DNA of 64,000 nt from NCBI RefSeq assembly GCF_001428485.1, contig NZ_LMHS01000003.1, positions 1,141,350 through 1,205,349 on the forward strand, in the 5' to 3' direction. The stretch's first letter is position 1. Every line of letters starts with the position of its first letter. Below, piece after piece: positions 1 to 10,141 of the stretch. The notes below the pieces were generated by a model. The model was not told the origin of the DNA and did no database searches. It saw only the letters and a list, made by a program, of their open reading frames with translations. A program made the position numbers and the translations under genes. The DNA is from Microbacterium sp. Root180. Its GTDB lineage: Bacteria; Actinomycetota; Actinomycetes; Actinomycetales; Microbacteriaceae.

Positions 1-1664
1 CGTCGTCCAAGCCCAACGGGCAGTGGAAGATCGACGGCCTCGCGCCGCTCAACGGCAACGAGGAGTGGAAGCAGGTCGACAACGGCCTGAGCGTCCGCGG
101 GCGCATCGAGGAGGTCTACTCGAAGGGCGGGTTCGCCTCGATCGATCCGACCGATCTGCACGGCCGCTTCCGCGTGTGGGGCCTCTACACGCAGCGCAAG
201 CCCGGCATCGACGGCGGGCGCACCGCGACCCTCGAACCGCACGAACTCGAGGACGAGTTCTTCATGCTGCGCGTCCGCATCGACGGCGGCCAGCTCACGA
301 CCGACCAGCTGCGCGTGATCGCCGGCATCTCGGTCGAGTTCGGTCGTGACACCGCTGACCTCACCGACCGGCAGAACGTGCAGCTGCACTGGATCCGCGT
401 CGAGGACGTCCCCGAGATCTGGCGTCGCCTCGAGGCCGTCGGCCTGCAGACGACCGAGGCCTGCGGCGACGTTCCGCGCGTCGTGCTCGGCTCGCCGGTC
501 GCGGGCATCGCCGCCGATGAGCTGATCGATCCGACGCCGCAGATCGACGAGATCACGTCGCGATTCATCGGCGACGAGTCGCTCGCGAACCTCCCCCGCA
601 AATTCAAGTCGGCCATCACCGGCCACCCCAGCCAGGATGTCGTGCACGAGATCAACGACGTCGCCTTCGTGGCCGTCGAGCACCCCGAGCTCGGTGTCGG
701 CTACGACCTGTGGGTCGGCGGCGGCCTGTCCACCACCCCGCGCCTCGCCGAACGCCTGGGCGTCTTCATCTCGCCCGAGCGGGTGGCGGATGCCTGGCAC
801 GGGGTCGCCCAGATCTTCCGCGACTACGGCTACCGGCGGCTGCGCAACAAGGCGCGACTGAAGTTCCTTCTCGCCGAGTGGGGCGCCGAGAAGTTCCGGC
901 AGGTGCTGCAGGACGAGTACCTCGGCTATGCGCTGCCCGACGGCCCGCCGGCGCCGAAGCCGCTCACTCAGGGCGACCACGTCGGCGTGCACCGTCAGAA
1001 GGACGGCCGCTTCTACATCGGCGCGACCCCGATCGTCGGGCGCGTGTCAGGCCCGAACCTCGCGAAGCTCGCCGAGCTCATCGAGGCACACGGGTCGACG
1101 CGGCTGCGCACGACGCCGCACCAGAAGGTCGTGATCCTCGACATCCCCGAGGACCGCGTCGAGTCGCTCATCGCCGGCCTCGACGAGCTCGGGCTCCAGG
1201 CGCGGCCGAGCCTCATCCGGCGCGGCACGATCGCGTGCACGGGCATCGAGTTCTGCAAGCTGGCCATCGTCGAGACGAAGGCCTTCGCGACCGCGGCGGT
1301 GCTCGACCTCGAAGCGCGTCTCGACCAGTTCGAGCTGCCGCATCCGATCTCCCTGCACGTGAACGGATGCCCCAACTCGTGCGCGCGCATCCAGACGGCC
1401 GACATCGGCCTGAAGGGCCAGCTGGTCACGATCGACGGCGAGCAGGTGCCGGGCTACCAGGTGCACCTCGGTGGCGGCCTCGCGAACGCCGACCGCGAGG
1501 ACCCGGGCCTGGGCCGCACGGTGCGCGGCCTGAAGGTCGCGGCGGACGGCATCGCGGACTACACCGAGCGGGTCGTGAAGCGGTTCCTCGAGGACCGGGA
1601 TGCCGCGGCCGACGAGACATTCGCGCAGTGGGCGCATCGCGCCGAAGAGGAGGCCCTGCAATGA
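1..1664 (+). CDS. Ferredoxin-dependent sulfite/nitrite reductase (5' end outside window)
   Basis: Reduces sulfite to sulfide (or nitrite to ammonia) with six electrons from ferredoxin, in the cytoplasm. The start lies upstream of the window; the frame is open from base 3 and shows 553 residues. The siroheme/[4Fe-4S] ligands are visible as CTGIEFC (C-x5-C, about visible residue 412) and NGCPNSC (C-x3-C, about 456). The stop overlaps the cysH start (ATGA). The neighbours are cysH, cysD, cysN, the siroheme gene cobA, a ferredoxin reductase and a ferredoxin, so sulfite is the likely substrate here. Nitrite reductases of this family look very similar, so the sequence alone does not separate the two. 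Confidence 0.93.
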   Translation, partial: SSKPNGQWKIDGLAPLNGNEEWKQVDNGLSVRGRIEEVYSKGGFASIDPTDLHGRFRVWGLYTQRKPGIDGGRTATLEPHELEDEFFMLRVRIDGGQLTTDQLRVIAGISVEFGRDTADLTDRQNVQLHWIRVEDVPEIWRRLEAVGLQTTEACGDVPRVVLGSPVAGIAADELIDPTPQIDEITSRFIGDESLANLPRKFKSAITGHPSQDVVHEINDVAFVAVEHPELGVGYDLWVGGGLSTTPRLAERLGVFISPERVADAWHGVAQIFRDYGYRRLRNKARLKFLLAEWGAEKFRQVLQDEYLGYALPDGPPAPKPLTQGDHVGVHRQKDGRFYIGATPIVGRVSGPNLAKLAELIEAHGSTRLRTTPHQKVVILDIPEDRVESLIAGLDELGLQARPSLIRRGTIACTGIEFCKLAIVETKAFATAAVLDLEARLDQFELPHPISLHVNGCPNSCARIQTADIGLKGQLVTIDGEQVPGYQVHLGGGLANADREDPGLGRTVRGLKVAADGIADYTERVVKRFLEDRDAAADETFAQWAHRAEEEALQ

Positions 1665-2404
1665 GCGTCGCCCTCGCACCGCGCATCGTGGAGAAGCGCC
1701 CGGCCGAGGAGCTGCGGGCCCTCGCCGAGCGGGGAAACGCCGAGCTCGGCAGCCTGACCGACCACGAGGCATCCGCTGCCGACGTCGTCGCGTGGGTCGC
1801 GCGCAACTTCTCCATGGCCTCGGCGGCGGTGGCGTGCTCGATGGCCGATGCGGCGCTCCCCCACCTGGTGGCGGAGCAGCTGCCGGGCGTGGACGTGCTC
1901 TTCCTCGACACCGGCTACCACTTCACCGAGACCTACGCGACACGCGACGAGGTGCAGCGCGCGCTGGACGTGCGGATCGTGGACGTGCTCCCCGCGCAGA
2001 CCGTCGCCGAGCAGGACACCGAGTTCGGCGCGAAGCTCCACGACCGCGACGCCGCCCTGTGCTGCGCACGACGCAAGGTCGCACCCCTGCAGGACGCGCT
2101 CGGCGGGTACGAGGTCTGGTTCACCGGAGTCCGGCGCGACGAGGCGCCCACGCGCACCGCGACGCCTCTCGTGACGTGGGACGAGCGCAACGGGCTCGTG
2201 AAGGTGAACCCCGTCGCCGCGTGGAGCTTCGACGACGTCCTCGCCCACGCGACGGCGCACAAGGCGCCGGTGAACCTCCTCGTCGGCTTCGGCTACCCGT
2301 CGATCGGCTGCGCGCCGTGCACCCAGCCGGTCGCCGCCGGCGAAGATCCCCGGTCCGGCCGCTGGGCCGGGCTCTCGAAGACGGAATGCGGGCTGCACGA
2401 ATGA
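1661..2404 (+). CDS. cysH: Adenylylsulfate (APS/PAPS) reductase CysH
   Basis: Reduces adenylylsulfate to sulfite and AMP using thioredoxin. The protein has 247 residues. The pair C134-C135 and the C217-x2-C220 motif (GCAPC) are the [4Fe-4S] ligands typical of the APS-using class. The catalytic cysteine is C243 in the C-terminal ECGLH motif. The start ATG overlaps the stop of the sulfite reductase and the stop overlaps the cysD start, each as ATGA, which implies translational coupling. The cluster motif and the absence of a CysC kinase domain in the neighbouring CysN both fit direct use of APS rather than PAPS. Confidence 0.95.
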   Translation: MSVALAPRIVEKRPAEELRALAERGNAELGSLTDHEASAADVVAWVARNFSMASAAVACSMADAALPHLVAEQLPGVDVLFLDTGYHFTETYATRDEVQRALDVRIVDVLPAQTVAEQDTEFGAKLHDRDAALCCARRKVAPLQDALGGYEVWFTGVRRDEAPTRTATPLVTWDERNGLVKVNPVAAWSFDDVLAHATAHKAPVNLLVGFGYPSIGCAPCTQPVAAGEDPRSGRWAGLSKTECGLHE

Positions 2405-3327
2405 CTCTCTCGGATACCCAGACGAGACGCGCCCAGTCTCTCAGCACGCTCGACCTGCTCGAGGCCGAGTCGATCCACGTGATCCGTGAGGTGGTCGCCG
2501 AGTTCGAGCGCCCGGTGCTGCTGTTCTCCGGCGGCAAGGACTCCGTCGTCGTGCTCCATCTCGCGGCGAAGGCGTTCGCACCCGGAAGGGTCCCGTTCCC
2601 CGTGCTGCACGTGGACACGGGCCACAACTTCCCCGAGGTGCTCGCGTTCCGCGACGAGACCGTCGAGCGACTCGGCATCCGCCTCGAAGTCGCCCGCGTG
2701 CAGGACTACATCGACGACGGCCGGCTCACCGAGCGGGCCGACGGCACGCGCAACCCGCTGCAGACACTGCCGCTGCTCGACGCGATCGCGGCGGGGCGTC
2801 ACGACGCCGTGTTCGGCGGAGCGCGCCGCGACGAGGACAAGGCTCGCGCAAAGGAACGGATCATCTCGCTGCGCGACGAGTTCGGCCAGTGGGACCCGCG
2901 CAACCAGCGTCCCGAGCTGTGGAGTCTGTACAACGGCCGTCACACCCCCGGGCAGCACGTGCGCGCCTTCCCGATCTCGAACTGGACCGAGCTCGACGTC
3001 TGGCGCTACATCGAGCGCGAGGGGATCGCACTCCCTCCCCTGTACTTCGCCCACGAGCGCGCGGTGTATTCCCGCGACGGCATGTGGCGCCCGGTCGGCG
3101 AGTTCTCGCCACCGCGCGACGACGAGAACGTGGAGGTGCGCACGGTGCGCTATCGCACGGTCGGCGACATGAGCTGCACCGGTGCGGTGGAGTCGGATGC
3201 CGCGGACCTGACCGCGATCGTCGCCGAGGTCGCCCGCTCCACCCTGACGGAGCGCGGCGCCACACGCGCCGACGACCGGCTCAGCGAGGCCGCCATGGAG
3301 GACCGCAAGAAGGACGGGTACTTCTAA
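2401..3327 (+). CDS. cysD: Sulfate adenylyltransferase subunit 2 (CysD)
   Basis: Catalytic ATP sulfurylase subunit that makes adenylylsulfate from sulfate and ATP, working with the GTPase CysN. The 308-residue length is normal for the family. The PP-loop SGGKDS lies near residue 44, and the C-terminus ends in the usual KKDGYF. It overlaps cysH by 4 nt and ends one base before cysN, so the four sulfur genes are translated as one coupled unit. Confidence 0.96.
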   Translation: MTLSDTQTRRAQSLSTLDLLEAESIHVIREVVAEFERPVLLFSGGKDSVVVLHLAAKAFAPGRVPFPVLHVDTGHNFPEVLAFRDETVERLGIRLEVARVQDYIDDGRLTERADGTRNPLQTLPLLDAIAAGRHDAVFGGARRDEDKARAKERIISLRDEFGQWDPRNQRPELWSLYNGRHTPGQHVRAFPISNWTELDVWRYIEREGIALPPLYFAHERAVYSRDGMWRPVGEFSPPRDDENVEVRTVRYRTVGDMSCTGAVESDAADLTAIVAEVARSTLTERGATRADDRLSEAAMEDRKKDGYF

Positions 3328-3328
3328 A

Positions 3329-4645
3329 ATGACCGCGACGCTCACCTCCACCGGAACGCTGTTCCGCTTCGCCACGGCCGGCTCGGTCGACGACGGCAAG
3401 TCGACGCTCGTCGGACGGCTGCTGCACGACTCCAAGGCGATCCTCGCCGACCAGCTCGAGCAGGTGCAGCGCACGTCGGCCGAGCGCGGGTTCGCGCACG
3501 GCGATTTCGACTTCGCCCTCCTGACCGACGGCCTGCGCGCCGAGCGCGAGCAGGGCATCACGATCGACGTCGCCTACCGGTACTTCTCGACGGGCTCGCG
3601 GTCGTTCGTGCTCGCCGACTGCCCCGGGCATGTGCAGTACACGCGCAACATGGTCACCGGCGCCACGACCGCCGACGCCGTCGTGGTTCTCGTCGACGGG
3701 CGCAAGGGCGTGCTGGAGCAGACCCGCCGCCATCTCGCCGTCGTCGCACTGCTGCGCGTGCCGCACGTCATCGTGGCGGTGAACAAGATCGATCTGATCG
3801 GGTTCTCGGCGGATGCCTTCACCGCCGTCTCCGACCAGGCCCGCTCGGTCGCCGCCGAGCTCGGCATCCGGGATCTCCACGTGATCCCCGTGTCGGCCCT
3901 CGAGGGCGACAACATCGTCGAGCGCTCGGCCCGCACCCCGTGGTACGACGGGTCGCCGCTGCTCGAGCTGCTGGAGACGCTGCCCGGCGCCGACCTGCTC
4001 GAACAGGATCTCGAGCCGCTGCGGCTCCCGGTGCAGCTCGTGCTGCGGCCGCAGGGAGGACTCGCCCCCGACGTCGCAGCCGACCCTGCCGCCGCCGAGC
4101 GACTGCGCGACTACCGCGCCGTCGCCGGCCGCATCTCGTCGGGCACCGTGCGCGTGGGAGACCCGGTGGAGATCTTCCCGTCCGGCATCCAGACCACGGT
4201 CACCGGCATCCGCTCGGCCGGCTCCCCCGTCGACGAGGCCGTCGCACCGCAGTCCGTGTCGCTCGAGTTCGACGCCGACATCGACACCGCCCGAGGAGCT
4301 CTCGTGGTCGCGGCGGGCACGCTTCCGGCCGCGCGCCGCGAGGTGGCTGCCGAGCTGTTCCAGCTCGATGCACGGCCCCTCACCCCCGGCAGCCGGGTGC
4401 TCGTGAAGCACGGCACGACCACCGTCCAGGCGATCGTCGCCCAGATCGAGTCGCGCTACGACCTCGATCTGCTCACCCATGAGCCCGCCCAGACGCTCCA
4501 GACCAACGACATCGGCCGGGTGCGTCTGCGCCTCGCCGCCGACCTGCCGATCGAGTCCTACGAGTCCAGCCGTCACGGCGGCTCGTTCCTCGTCATCCAT
4601 CCGTCCGACGGCGCCACCCTCGCCGCCGGCATCGCGCGCGACTGA
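3329..4645 (+). CDS. cysN: Sulfate adenylyltransferase subunit 1, GTPase (CysN)
   Basis: EF-Tu-like GTPase subunit that drives APS synthesis by CysD. GTPase motifs are clear: P-loop GSVDDGKST (residues 18-26), DCPGH (from residue 97) and NKID (from residue 152). At 438 residues it stops after the two beta-barrel domains and has no CysC (APS kinase) extension. A 48-nt gap separates it from the transporter genes downstream, and the AAGGAGG in that gap belongs to the next gene. Confidence 0.95.
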   Translation: MTATLTSTGTLFRFATAGSVDDGKSTLVGRLLHDSKAILADQLEQVQRTSAERGFAHGDFDFALLTDGLRAEREQGITIDVAYRYFSTGSRSFVLADCPGHVQYTRNMVTGATTADAVVVLVDGRKGVLEQTRRHLAVVALLRVPHVIVAVNKIDLIGFSADAFTAVSDQARSVAAELGIRDLHVIPVSALEGDNIVERSARTPWYDGSPLLELLETLPGADLLEQDLEPLRLPVQLVLRPQGGLAPDVAADPAAAERLRDYRAVAGRISSGTVRVGDPVEIFPSGIQTTVTGIRSAGSPVDEAVAPQSVSLEFDADIDTARGALVVAAGTLPAARREVAAELFQLDARPLTPGSRVLVKHGTTTVQAIVAQIESRYDLDLLTHEPAQTLQTNDIGRVRLRLAADLPIESYESSRHGGSFLVIHPSDGATLAAGIARD

Positions 4646-4693
4646 CGCGCACCGCACCACCCACCGAGAAACGCCGAACGAAGGAGGCGAACT

Positions 4694-5760
4694 GTGAACA
4701 CCATCCGCACCGCGACGACGATCACCACACTGGGACTTGTGGCCGCCATGATGGCGGGCTGCGCCTCCGCCGCCGCCGGCACCCCCGACACCGCCGACGA
4801 GGTGACCGAGCTGCGCCTGGGCTACTTCGCGAACGTGACGCACGCGCCCGCGCTCGTCGGCCTCCAGGAGGGCCTGTTCGAGGATGCGCTGGGCGACGTC
4901 GACGTGACGACCTCGGTCTTCAACGCCGGTCCCGCCGCCATCGAGGCACTGACAGCCGGCGCGATCGACGCGACCTACATCGGCCCGAACCCGTCGATCA
5001 ACACCTTCATCCAGTCCGGCGGCGCGTCCGCCCGGATCGTGGCGGGCGCCGCCACCGGGGGCGCGGCCCTCGTGGTCGCGGACGGGATCGACAGCCCGGA
5101 CGACCTCGCCGGCACGACGCTCGCCTCGCCCCAGCTGGGCAACACCCAGGACGTCGCGCTGCGCGTGTGGCTGGCCGACCAGGGCTACGAGACCGACACC
5201 TCGGGCGGCGGGGATGTGGCGGTCACGCCGACCGAGAACGCGCAGACCCTCACGCTCTTCCAGGACGGTCAGCTCGACGGCGCGTGGGTCCCCGAACCCT
5301 GGGTCTCGCGCCTCGTGATCGACGAAGGAGCGCACGTGCTCGTCGACGAGGCCGAGCTGTGGCCCGACGGCGAGTTCCCCACGACCGTCCTCCTCGTGCG
5401 AGCCGAATTCCTCGAACAGCACCCCGACGTCGTCGAGCAGCTCCTCGAAGGCCACGTCGCCGCCGTGCAGTGGATCGCCGATCACCCCGACGAGACACCC
5501 GCGGTCATCAATGCCGCCCTGGAGGCCGAGACCGGGAAGACGCTGTCGGATGCCGTCATCCAGCGTGCCCTCGAACACGTGACGTTCTCGGCCGACCCGC
5601 ACGCCGACACGTTCGAGACGCTCGTCGCCAACGGCCTCGAGGCCGGGACGCAGAAGGACGGCTCGATCGACGGCCTGTTCGACCTGCGCCTCCTCAACGG
5701 CCTGCTGGCGGCATCCGGAGCCGAGCCCGTCTCGGCCGCAGGGCTCGGAGAAGATTCGCC

Positions 5761-5764
<4 letters not shown>
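4694..5764 (+). CDS. NitT/TauT-type ABC substrate-binding lipoprotein
   Basis: Captures a ligand outside the membrane for the two transport genes that follow. The N-terminus is a lipoprotein signal (residues 1-21) with lipobox MAGC and C22 as the lipidated residue. The mature part has the SsuA/TauA/NrtA fold, including a conserved GPNPSINTF stretch. The start is GTG with AAGGAGG seven bases upstream. The 356-residue protein overlaps the ATPase start as GTGA. Its place in a sulfate-assimilation operon suggests a sulfonate or sulfate ester as substrate. Nitrate or taurine binders share the fold, so the ligand is inferred. Confidence 0.85.
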
Positions 5765-6619
<855 letters not shown>

Positions 6620-6630
<11 letters not shown>

Positions 6631-7540
6631 GACCACCGCCGACGACGTCCGTACGCCGGGCGCGGCATCCGGTCCTGACGACCTCCGTTCCCTGGAGGCC
6701 GGACTCGACCGCCTGCAGACCGATGCCGCGCCCGCGCCCGGGCCCTGGCGCCGGTTCGCGTCGAGCGTCGTGCCGCCTCTCGTCTTCGTACTCCTGCTCA
6801 TCGTCATCTGGCAGCTGTACGTCGTGATCGCGCAGCCGCGGCCCGACCGGGTGCCGAGCCCGGTCGACGTCTGGAACGCGCTCGGGCTCGCGTGGGAGGC
6901 CGGACGCCTGCAGGAGGCCGTCGCGACGAGCCTCGAGCGCGGCATCGTCGGATTCCTCATCGCGATCGCCGTCGGCACGCCGATCGGCCTGCTCCTGGCC
7001 GAGGTGCGTCCGATCCGTCGCGCGGTGGGCCCGATCATCTCGGGACTGCAGGTGCTGCCCTCGGTCGCGTGGGTGCCTGCGGCCATCATCTGGTTCGGCC
7101 TCTCCGACGCCACGGTGTACTTCGTGATCCTCATGGGCGCGATCCCGTCCATCGTCAACGGGCTCATCGCCGGCATCGACCAGGTGCCGCCCCAGCTGCG
7201 GCGGGTCGGCACGGTGCTCGGTGCCTCGCGCTGGCAGCTGGCCACCGCGGTGATCCTCCCCGCCGCGCTCCCCGGCTACCTCGCCGGGCTCAAGCAGGGC
7301 TGGGCGTTCTCCTGGCGCTCGCTCATGGCCGCCGAGATCATCGCGATGGGCGGCACCATCGGCTTCGGGCTCGGCTCGATGCTCCAGCAGTCCCGCGAGC
7401 TCGCCGACATGGCCGGGGTGCTCGGCACGATCATCGTCATCCTGGTGATCGGCGTGGTGATCGAGCTCGTCTTCTTCGGGCCCCTGGAGCGGCGGATGCT
7501 GCGACGCCGCGGCCTGCTCGTCTCAGGCGGTACCCGATGA
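6620..7540 (+). CDS. NitT/TauT-type ABC transporter permease
   Basis: Inner-membrane channel of the importer. The 306-residue protein has a charged N-terminal tail of about 45 residues and then about six membrane segments. The cytoplasmic EAA-type loop that docks the ATPase is visible (LRRVGTVLGASRWQLATAVI). It starts 11 bases inside the ATPase gene and its stop overlaps the cobA start (ATGA). It is most similar in layout to SsuC/TauC. The sulfur substrate is inferred from the operon. Confidence 0.88.
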
Positions 7541-8427
7541 GCCCCACTCGCCGAGAACGCACTCATGTCATCCCGGAGGGCGCCCAGGAGGACACCGGCG
7601 CGTTCTCGGCAAGTCGGAGCGGGGGGAAGGTGTGGCTTGTGGGGGCGGGTCCGGGCGACCCGGGCCTGCTCACCGTGCGCGGCCTGCGCGCGCTCGAGGG
7701 CGCCGACGTGATCGTGGCCGACCGTCTCGGCGCGCGTTCGGTGCTCGACGGTCTCGCCGCCGACGGCGTCGAGCTCACCGCCGAGATCGTCGACGTCGGC
7801 AAGCTGCCCGGACATCACGCGGTGCCGCAGGACGCGATCAACGCCCTGCTGGTGCAGCTCGCCCGCGACGGCAAGAACGTCGTGCGACTCAAGGGCGGCG
7901 ACCCCTACGTGTTCGGCCGCGGAGGCGAGGAGCGCGCCGCGTGCCGGGCGGCCGGCATCGAGGTGGAGGTCGTGGCGGGCATCACGAGCGCGATCTCGGT
8001 CCCCGCGATCGCCGGCATCCCCCTCACCCACCGCGGCGTGGCGACGGCGTTCACCGTCGCGACCGGACACGACCAGATCCGCGACCTCGGCGGCGGACGC
8101 GACCACACGGTCGTGCTGCTCATGGGCGTCGGCACGCTCGCCAACTCCGCCCTCACGCTCGCGCGCGGCGATCGCGGCGCCGACTGCCCGGTCGCGATCG
8201 TCGAGGACGGCTTCGGGCCGGGCCAGCGGGTCACCGTGGGCACGCTCGCCACGATCGCGGAGCAGGCGGCCGTGCGCGGCATCCGCTCCCCCGCCGTCGT
8301 CGTCGTCGGGGACGTCGTGCGCCTCAGCCCCTACGCGCCCGACGCGCTCACCACCCTCGATCTCACCACCTTCGATCCGCTCGCGATCCCCGCCGAGCGC
8401 CCGACCGGAAAGACCCCCGCCACGTGA
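7537..8427 (+). CDS. cobA: Uroporphyrinogen-III C-methyltransferase (SUMT)
   Basis: Methylates uroporphyrinogen III twice with SAM to precorrin-2, the first step toward the siroheme needed by the sulfite reductase of this operon. The 296-residue product has the family motifs VGAGPGDPGLLT (about residue 35), GGDPYVFGRGGEE and VVAGITSA. The dehydrogenase/ferrochelatase half found in CysG is absent. The ATG at 7537 gives the usual 4-nt overlap, but residues 5-25 are encoded by a 61-bp inverted-repeat element at 7550-7610. A GTG at 7630, preceded by a purine-rich GGGGGGAAG, is the alternative start and would give a 265-residue enzyme. Confidence 0.92.
   Translation: MSPTRRERTHVIPEGAQEDTGAFSASRSGGKVWLVGAGPGDPGLLTVRGLRALEGADVIVADRLGARSVLDGLAADGVELTAEIVDVGKLPGHHAVPQDAINALLVQLARDGKNVVRLKGGDPYVFGRGGEERAACRAAGIEVEVVAGITSAISVPAIAGIPLTHRGVATAFTVATGHDQIRDLGGGRDHTVVLLMGVGTLANSALTLARGDRGADCPVAIVEDGFGPGQRVTVGTLATIAEQAAVRGIRSPAVVVVGDVVRLSPYAPDALTTLDLTTFDPLAIPAERPTGKTPAT
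7550..7610. repeat. 61-bp element with 11-bp inverted ends (copy 1)
   Basis: Ends are GCCGAGAACGC and its exact reverse complement GCGTTCTCGGC. The total length is 61 bp. A second element of the same length with identical 11-bp ends lies at 31837-31897. Their interiors share only short words in inverted orientation (ACnnATG and GGACA). This copy falls at the start of cobA, either inside the coding region or just before it. Confidence 0.75.
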
Positions 8428-9824
8428 CCTCCTCGACCCTCACCCACCTGCGCGTCGCCATCGTCGGCGCCGGACCCGCGGGCATCTACGCGGGCAATAT
8501 CCTCGCGAACACGGTCGCCGCGGGCGGCGGCTCCGTGGCGATCGACCTCTTCGAGTCGCTGCCCGCGCCATACGGCCTCATCCGCTACGGCGTCGCTCCC
8601 GACCACCCCCGCATCAAGGGCATCGTCACGTCGCTGCACGAGATGCTCGCCGCCGGCACGATCCGCTTCATCGGCAACGTCGAGATCGGCCGCGACGTGG
8701 CGCTCGAGGAGCTCCAGGAGCGCTACGACGCTGTCATCCTCGCAACCGGGGCGATCCGCGACGCCGCACTCGACATCCCTGGCATCGACCTGCCCGGGTC
8801 GTACGGCGCGGCCGACTTCGTGGCCTGGTACGACGGTCATCCGGACGTTCCCACCGAGTGGCCGCTCGACGCGTCCGCGGTCGCCGTGATCGGCAACGGC
8901 AACGTCGCGCTCGACGTCGCGCGCGTACTCGCCAAGCACGCCGTCGACCTGCGCCCGACCGAGATCCCCGACAACGTGCTCTCCGGCCTCGAGGCCTCCG
9001 CCGTCACCGACGTGCACGTGTTCGGGCGCCGCGGCCCCGGCGACATCAAGTTCACCCCGATCGAACTGCGCGAGCTCGGCGAGGTGCCCGACGTCGACAT
9101 CGTCGTGCACGACGAGGACTTCGCCGACGCGGACCCTGCGGCTGCGCCGAACAACCAGCTGAAGGTCATGCTGCGCATCCTCAACGGCTGGCGCACGCGC
9201 GAGTCGACGAGCGCCTCACGCCGGCTGCATCTGCACTTCTACCACTCGCCGGTCGAGGTCCTGGGCGACGGCCGGGTCGAGGGCGTGCTCTTCGAGCGCA
9301 CCCGCCCCGTCGGCGACGGGACCGTGCAGGGCACCGGCGAGTTCCGCGAGATCGCCGTCCAGCAGGTCTACCGCGCGGTCGGCTACTACGGGACGCCCGT
9401 GGTCGATGCGCCCTTCGACGCGCGCGCCGGCGTCGTCTCGAACATCGAAGGACGGGTCGTGGATGCCGCGACGACGGGCGACGCGGACGCCCCGGTCGTG
9501 CGCGGGCTCTACGCCACGGGCTGGATCAAGCGCGGACCGGTCGGACTCATCGGCCACACGAAGTCGGACGCGATGGAGACGATCGCCCACCTCGTGGCGG
9601 ATGCCGGCGCCGGCCTGCTCGGGGCGCCCACGGTCGACGTCGACGTGCTCGAGCTGCTCGACGAGCGCGACGTCGCGTACACGACGTGGGACGGATGGCT
9701 CGCGCTGGACGCCCACGAGCGGGAGCTCGGCGAGAACCACGTGCACTCCCGCGAGCGCGTCAAGGTCGTGCCGCGCGCCGAGCAGGTCGCGGTGTCGCGC
9801 GCGGGAGCCCTGATCGGATCGTGA
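8424..9824 (+). CDS. fprA: Ferredoxin--NADP+ reductase, FprA type
   Basis: Transfers electrons from NADPH through FAD to ferredoxin, which feeds the sulfite reductase. The 466-residue protein has an FAD-binding VAIVGAGPAGIYAG near the N-terminus, the adrenodoxin-reductase type YGVAPDHPRIKGI, and an NADPH-site VIGNGNVALDVARVL. The C-terminal part carries GLYATGWIKRGPVGLIGH, a hallmark of this family. It starts with GTG overlapping the cobA stop, and its own stop overlaps the ferredoxin GTG. Confidence 0.94.
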   Translation: MTSSTLTHLRVAIVGAGPAGIYAGNILANTVAAGGGSVAIDLFESLPAPYGLIRYGVAPDHPRIKGIVTSLHEMLAAGTIRFIGNVEIGRDVALEELQERYDAVILATGAIRDAALDIPGIDLPGSYGAADFVAWYDGHPDVPTEWPLDASAVAVIGNGNVALDVARVLAKHAVDLRPTEIPDNVLSGLEASAVTDVHVFGRRGPGDIKFTPIELRELGEVPDVDIVVHDEDFADADPAAAPNNQLKVMLRILNGWRTRESTSASRRLHLHFYHSPVEVLGDGRVEGVLFERTRPVGDGTVQGTGEFREIAVQQVYRAVGYYGTPVVDAPFDARAGVVSNIEGRVVDAATTGDADAPVVRGLYATGWIKRGPVGLIGHTKSDAMETIAHLVADAGAGLLGAPTVDVDVLELLDERDVAYTTWDGWLALDAHERELGENHVHSRERVKVVPRAEQVAVSRAGALIGS

Positions 9825-10141
9825 CGTACGTCATCGCGCTGCCTTGCGTGGATGTCAAGGACCGTGCCTGCATCGACGAGTGCCCGGTCGACTGCATCTA
9901 CGAGGGCGAACGATCGCTGTACATCCATCCCGACGAGTGCGTCGACTGCGGCGCCTGCGAGCCGGACGACCTGCCCGACGAGTGGCAGGACTACTACAAA
10001 GCCAACGTCGAGTTCTTCGAGATTTCGACAGGCTCAATCCCGGCTGTCGGATCGCCCGGCGGCGCGGCCAAGATCGGCGTGATCCACATGGACCACCCCG
10101 TCATCGCCGAGCTCCCGCCTCAGGGAGAGGCGCATGACTGA
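9821..10141 (+). CDS. fdxA: FdxA-type ferredoxin with altered cluster region
   Basis: Small soluble electron carrier between FprA and the sulfite reductase. The 106 residues match seven-iron FdxA proteins closely at both ends. Cysteines are at 9, 17, 21, 25, 40, 43 and 46. Family members normally continue after CGACEP with roughly VCPVEAIYYE before the DDLP segment; here CEP runs straight into DDLP, so about ten residues, including the last cluster cysteine, are absent. A further stretch, roughly STGSIPAV, is inserted before GSPGGAAK. The [4Fe-4S] ligands (21, 40, 43, 46) remain, but the third [3Fe-4S] ligand is missing. It overlaps fprA (GTGA) and the next gene by 8 nt. Confidence 0.88.
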   Translation: MTYVIALPCVDVKDRACIDECPVDCIYEGERSLYIHPDECVDCGACEPDDLPDEWQDYYKANVEFFEISTGSIPAVGSPGGAAKIGVIHMDHPVIAELPPQGEAHD

